Positions 59,804 to 64,000 of a stretch of 64,000 bases of DNA are shown piece after piece. A model generated the notes under the pieces. The model was not told where the DNA came from, ran no database searches, and was given only the letters and a program-made list of their open reading frames with translations. This DNA is from Sitta carolinensis (Eukaryota > Chordata > Aves > Passeriformes > Sittidae): positions 46,052,501 through 46,116,500 of the forward strand of contig JAVUNC010000005.1 in the NCBI GenBank assembly GCA_032173965.1. Direction: 5' to 3'. Made by a program: the position numbers and the translations under genes. Positions within the stretch are counted from its first letter, which is position 1, and every line of letters starts with the position of its first letter.

Positions 59804-59945
59804 AAACTTATAGAATGGTTCGGGTTTGAAGGGACCTAAAGCTCTTCTAGTTCCAACTCTGTGCCATGGGCACAGCCACCTTCCACTAGAACAGGTTGTC
59901 TAAAGCCCCATTCAACTGTGGGCTTGAACACGACCACGAGTGTTG
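59804..59945 (-). repeat. CR1 LINE fragment
   Basis: CTTATAGAATGGTTCGGG leads into AAGGGACCTAAAG, then AACTCTGTGCCATGGGCA and CACTAGAACAGGTTG. This is the reverse-oriented 3' end of a CR1 copy of about 140 bases, between WDR91 and CYREN. Confidence 0.85.
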
Positions 59946-60189
59946 CTTTCTCCCAGATATTATCTTGCACCCCTCACAGAGGGTCAGCTGAGGTTTCTGG
60001 AGGGAGACTGTTTTCAGGTTTGCTTTATAAGTAGGGCTAAAAGCAAAACAAAAACCCCCAAACAGGGAAAGAAAGTAAAAAAAAAAACATGCACAAGCCC
60101 AAGGCTGCTATGCAAAATGATGCATTAGCACAACATTGCTACTGTGCCAGAAGCTTGGAGAGAAGGAATGAACATGTTGCTTTGCTAGA

Positions 60190-60598
60190 ACAGTGCTCAA
60201 CATGCTGTAGTCCCGGCGGGGCTCTTACTCCATCCTTGGCCCAGGCTCTCCTCGTTTCCCTGCACGATCCCTATCCCTGGCCGCTCGGGCACAGCGCTGC
60301 TGCCCTGTGCGCCCCGGCCTGCAGAGGGCGCGCGGCGGAGCGCTGGGGCCCGCCCGCCTGCCCCGGGGCCGGCGTGCTGTCTGCGCCGCAGCTGGCCAGA
60401 GCCCTGCCTGCTCCGTGATGGAAGAGCGAGGGACGCGGGGCCGCACTGCCTGCCTGATCAAACACGGGGCTCTGTCGAGACTTGGGTTTTAGGGCGGCTT
60501 GGGGCTGCTGTTCCAGCTGCCCTGCACTCGCGGTGGGGCGCGGAGGCGGCTCGCCGTGAGTGGCGGAAGGCGCCCCGGCGGCACCGCCCCGCGCGGGC
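60190..60598 (+). promoter_or_regulatory. CpG-island promoter of CYREN
   Basis: GC and CpG density rise sharply at about 60210 and continue through CYREN exons 1-2 to about 61150. There is no TATA box. The long open frames on both strands here result from the base composition. Confidence 0.6.
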
Positions 60599-61428
60599 AT
60601 GGCGGCGGGCGCGCGGCGGCGGCGGCTCCCGGCCTGGATGGGGGCGGCGGGGGACGAGCGGGCGGCGGCGGCGCCGTCCCTCAGGACCGGGCGGCGGAGG
60701 GCGGCGGCGGGGCGCAGGTAGCGCCGCTGGGGCGGGCGAGCGGCCGGGGCGGCGGGCGGGAGGGCGAGCCCGGGCGCTGCCCGTGCTGAGCGCCCCGTGT
60801 GCACTGCCCAGGCCGGCGGCGCTGTACTGCATGAACGAGGCGGAGCTGGTGGAGATGGCCCTGGCGGTCCTGGCCGAGGTGAGGCGGCACCTCCGCGGGT
60901 GGAGACGCGGCCCTGGCCGTACCCGAGCACGGCGGGGCCGCAGGGCTCCGGAGGGCGGGCAGGGAGCGCTCCCTGGAGGCCTGTCCCTAGGCGGGTCGGA
61001 GCGCGGCCGGGTGCCGCATGGCTTTCCCGGGCCCTCCGCTCTGTCGCAGCGGCGCTGCTGCCTTTGCGCGCTGCCGGGCGCTGCAGAGCGGAACCGCAGG
61101 GGCGGCTCTCGGGGTGGTGCGCTGCCCTCCTGCCCCCTGGGGTGCTCCCGGCGTGAAGTCACACACGGCCGGTGCTTGTTTTCCCTCTGGTCAGAATCTA
61201 CAGAGCGAGGAAGGTGAAGAGAAGGCCCGGTCCAGGAGCGAAGAGGAGCAGGAGCTCCCGCCAACACCTAACGAGGCTCCTGGAGGCACAGGCAACACAC
61301 ATGGAGGCAGTGACTACGGTCCGGCACTTCCATCCCCTCCTGGTGCTGGTGCTGATGCAAAGAGGTCAGGCGGGGAGGACTCTCAGGATGATGTGCTGAA
61401 ATACGTCAGGGAGATCTTTTTCAGCTGA
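60599..61428 (+). CDS. CYREN: Cell cycle regulator of non-homologous end joining (MRI), Ku-binding
   Basis: Three exons, 60599-60717, 60812-60878 and 61195-61428, join in frame to 139 aa; the human long isoform is 157 aa. An N-terminal Ku-binding motif appears as RRLPAWM (residues 8-14), against RVLPSWL in human. A conserved YCMNEAELVEMAL block starts at residue 45. The C-terminal XLF-like Ku-binding tail is DVLKYVREIFFS (128-139). The middle is an acidic, Pro/Ser-rich, probably disordered linker. In mammals the protein binds Ku70/80 through both ends, promotes repair-factor assembly at breaks, and blocks end joining at overhangs in S/G2. The first exon is extremely GC-rich with Arg/Ala runs, so its start is the least certain point; the chosen ATG puts the Ku motif near the end, as in mammals. 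Confidence 0.93.
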
Positions 61429-63200
61429 CATCAACTTTCTGACTTCCCAGGAGAAGAGGGCACAATGGGGAGCGTGTCTCCTCCCGCGGCCCTGAGAAGA
61501 GTGGGGGGAGGGCCTGGAGGGGGGCTGTGCATCCATCTGCTGTCTTGGTGTCCTCTGTATGAAGGCCAGAGGGGAAAGGAAGGCGGTACTCATTTCTCCC
61601 ACTCTGTGCTGGCCTCAGTGCGATTTGGCTCCAGATCAGGGTATGTTCGTTTCTGTTTCACATTTCAGAGCATGGACAGATTAAAGAGGACATTCGGGTT
61701 TCTGTGAGCATCCCTTTGGTGGGTCGGTGTTGGGCATGGAGGGGAGCAGGGAGTCGCTGACCTGGAAGACCTTTCCTGGAAGAGCTACATTGTCATGGTT
61801 CAGCCTTGGGGGCTCCCTTGTCCTTGCAATCCCTCTGCCACACAGCTGCAGTGGGACCTGGCAGGCTGTTCCCATTGTTCCTGGTGCTGAACTCGCCTCC
61901 AGACTCCAGCAGCCCTCCCAATGCTGAGGAAGATGTGCGGGAGCAGACTGGCAGGGGCCAGGACTGCCCTGAGAGGGCTGACTCTGTGGCAGCATGCCTG
62001 GGGGAAGGATGAAGATGGCTCAGTATCCTCTTCCCAGTCCAAAAAAGGGACGAACAAACTGCATGAGGCCAGTTATGAGACCATTTATTGACATGAAGAA
62101 TTGATCAAATCAGCATCACCAGCCTCATCTCCACGAAGGCTGGAGCAAGAGAGAAAACAGATCCTCATGTCCCTTGAAACAAATTCACTGAACAGCAAAG
62201 GATATCACAGTTAAGCAGGCATTCTTTATTTACATAAGTTCTCTTAGACACTGGATAAGTTCATGCAGTTTATATTTACGAGTCTATTGCATATTCACTA
62301 CACAAACAAATCAGTAACCTAAAACACCTATTTTGAAAAATGAGTGTACAAACAGGAGTTAACTATTTCAGTCTTTCCTGCCATCTAATGTCCTTTAGGG
62401 GTTATTACAACCCGTTTAGGGGTTTTGGTGGTTGTTTAATCATCTTCATCACTTGTCCTCTTATTGCACTTCCTTAATTGGTGCATGCTCAGTCTGTTAT
62501 CTTGTTTTCAAACTACAAAACTGGTTCTTTCTGGTGTTATTTCTGTAATATCCTAGATGGCTTTCTTCACAGCCTTGAACGTTGGTTGTTGATTAGCTGC
62601 TCATTTCTTTTAGGCGATATATATCCTGTCTCCTTACAAAGAAATTACCTCATTTTCCTTTTCATTTTCATACCTCCTTCCATTGATTTTCCTGAAGATT
62701 TGTTAGTTCCTACTTAAACATAATCTACAGATCTGTTTTTAAACTCCCTTTATCTTTGTTATATGGTAGGGCAAAAGGTAATAAAAGCATTGTGTTAGTT
62801 AATTACACTTTTAATCACATACCATGTGATACTAGCAACTTTTTTTACTTAGGCTCGGTATGGGCAGACGGCTGTGTCCACTGTATGCTGGTTTTCCTAC
62901 CTTCGCTGGCCAAACATGCTCTCACTTAGATGCTGTCCCCACACTGAGGGATGTTACATGCTCTTGTACATGGGAAGCTTCTGTGCTGTGGCTGTTGGTG
63001 TGTGCTGACAGCTTGATGCAGGAGTGCTGCACACAGCAGTGTGCCAGAGCATGGCTTGACATGAGCCTTTGGACTGGGAATCAGATTTTTGCTAGGGAGT
63101 AAAACTATTTGGATTACTATTTTAAATCATATTACTGATAGCTCTTACATCTTCTTCACTGTCAAATGTTAGTGGGCAGGGCCTCCTCAGTTAAATGGCT
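61429..63200. other. Convergent 3' regions of CYREN and TMEM140
   Basis: On the minus strand, AATAAA (seen as TTTATT) lies at 62225-62230 and again near 62086, giving TMEM140 a 3' UTR of about 1 kb. On the plus strand the first AATAAA after CYREN is at 62780-62785. If used, it would make the two transcripts overlap tail to tail by about 0.55 kb. No coding feature is supported between. Confidence 0.5.
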
Positions 63201-63776
63201 TTAACACGTATGTGCGTGTTTGGCCAGGTATAGGTATGCAGTGGCAATGAGAATCTGGAGCAGTAGCAGAGCTTGAGTCCCAAGCAGTGCCAGGAAGCCT
63301 CCAGTGAAATCAGAGGGATGAATCCACTGTGAGGTTTGAAGAAGAAACATACCCAGGCCTCCAGACAGGGTTATTGTCTTGATCAAGGATATGATGCAGA
63401 TTATCTTCCATCCCTCTCTCTGCCCTGGGCTATTCTCCATTAAAACATAAAGGAGGTGGAAGAGGATGACGACCAGGCAGGAATACACACAAACCCTGGC
63501 TAGTGCCATTCCCAGTAGACTGATGCCCATTGCCTCTAGATGCTTGCTGTCCAGGCACTGCAGCTTTGCAGCTGTGTCATTCCACAGGCAGAAGTTGTAA
63601 AAGCCAATGCGTTTCTCAGGGAGGTTCACCAGGTTTCCTCTTTCATACACCAGTGCGTAGGACATCAAGGCCGAGTTCCCAACTGTCTCCAGTAAAGTCA
63701 TGATGTAGAGCAGCTTCCTGGTACACCACTGTTGCAGCAGACCCATCCTGGTGCCTGCATGCTCTCTTGCTACCAT
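63201..63776 (-). CDS. TMEM140: Transmembrane protein 140
   Basis: A single-exon frame of 191 codons starts at an ATG with a good context (ACCATGG); Met11 is a possible alternative start. Four hydrophobic segments lie near residues 21-44, 83-112, 121-144 and 158-184. The block between segments 1 and 2, LPEKRIGFYNFCLWN (52-66), is almost the same in mammals and identifies the family. N66-D-T is a glycosylation sequon, and C63 and C73 could pair in that loop. The human protein is 185 aa and also encoded in one exon. Its function is poorly known; it is interferon-inducible in mammals and reported to limit some viruses. An AG at 63788 with a C-rich run before it suggests a noncoding upstream exon. 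Confidence 0.93.
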   Translation of the reverse strand: MVAREHAGTRMGLLQQWCTRKLLYIMTLLETVGNSALMSYALVYERGNLVNLPEKRIGFYNFCLWNDTAAKLQCLDSKHLEAMGISLLGMALARVCVYSCLVVILFHLLYVLMENSPGQREGWKIICIISLIKTITLSGGLGMFLLQTSQWIHPSDFTGGFLALLGTQALLLLQILIATAYLYLAKHAHTC

Positions 63777-64000
63777 GGTAAAAGCTGCTGTGGGGATGCC
63801 TGTTGCAAAACATGAAAGGGGGAGCCTTCAGATATTGCCTCTTATGGCACCCTTCCCAAGATGGGCTCTGAGCCTTATGGCTGGAGCCTAGGGACTCTCC
63901 TTGCAAACAGAACAGGAGTGTCTCAGTCCTGCCTGGGACCGTGCTGCACATGTGTTACTGGGTTGAGGGGGTGCATTTGGTGCACTTTGGTCACAGCAGG
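63777..64000 (-). other. TMEM140 5' flank or intron
   Basis: Sequence upstream of the TMEM140 start codon. An acceptor-like CATCCCCACAG ends at about 63788, so most of this is probably an intron continuing beyond the window. Confidence 0.4.

Noticed and set aside
60271..61267. Frames of 219 and 269 codons on the minus strand opposite CYREN
   Set aside because: They are compositional shadows of the CpG island, Arg/Pro/Ala-rich with no domain.
1..64000. CRISPR arrays, operons or bacterial features
   Set aside because: The window is spliced vertebrate DNA; no regularly spaced repeats of that kind are present.

Overview
This window is vertebrate nuclear DNA, most likely from a bird. It has compact spliced genes with GT-AG introns and CpG-rich promoters. 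Its interspersed repeats are CR1 LINE 3' ends in both orientations plus probable ERV LTR remnants, and no Alu- or L1-like elements were seen. CR1 also occurs in crocodilians and turtles, so 'bird' is an inference from repeat type and compactness.

Layout, left to right. (1) 2118-23222, plus strand: a complete 12-exon SLC23-family transporter of 624 codons. I call it SLC23A4, the sodium-dependent nucleobase transporter, from its NAT signature (Glu-Asn, not the Pro-Asn of vitamin C transporters) and its position beside STRA8. (2) 25663-39466, minus strand: STRA8, the retinoic-acid-induced gatekeeper of meiosis. I assembled eight coding exons in continuous frame; the start exon is unresolved. (3) 39880-40420: a GC-rich shared promoter between the divergent STRA8 and WDR91. 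It has two CCAAT boxes, an E2F-like site and a ZNF143/THAP11-type element. (4) 40419-58311, plus strand: WDR91, 15 exons and 751 aa, an endosomal Rab7/PI3P regulator. Intron 3 is a textbook U12-type AT-AC intron and carries a decayed coding-like segment on the opposite strand. (5) 60599-61428, plus strand: CYREN/MRI, a Ku-binding regulator of non-homologous end joining (3 exons, 139 aa). (6) 63201-63776, minus strand: TMEM140, a single-exon four-pass membrane protein.

The order STRA8 - WDR91 - CYREN/TMEM140 matches human 7q33, where as I recall the SLC23A4 copy is a pseudogene. Two pairs are convergent (SLC23A4/STRA8 and CYREN/TMEM140) and one is divergent (STRA8/WDR91). The genes share no single pathway: purine/pyrimidine base uptake, meiotic entry, endosome maturation, DNA-repair choice and an orphan membrane protein lie together by conserved synteny. 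All exon boundaries were read by eye from splice signals, frame continuity and recalled family sequences; no alignment was run.
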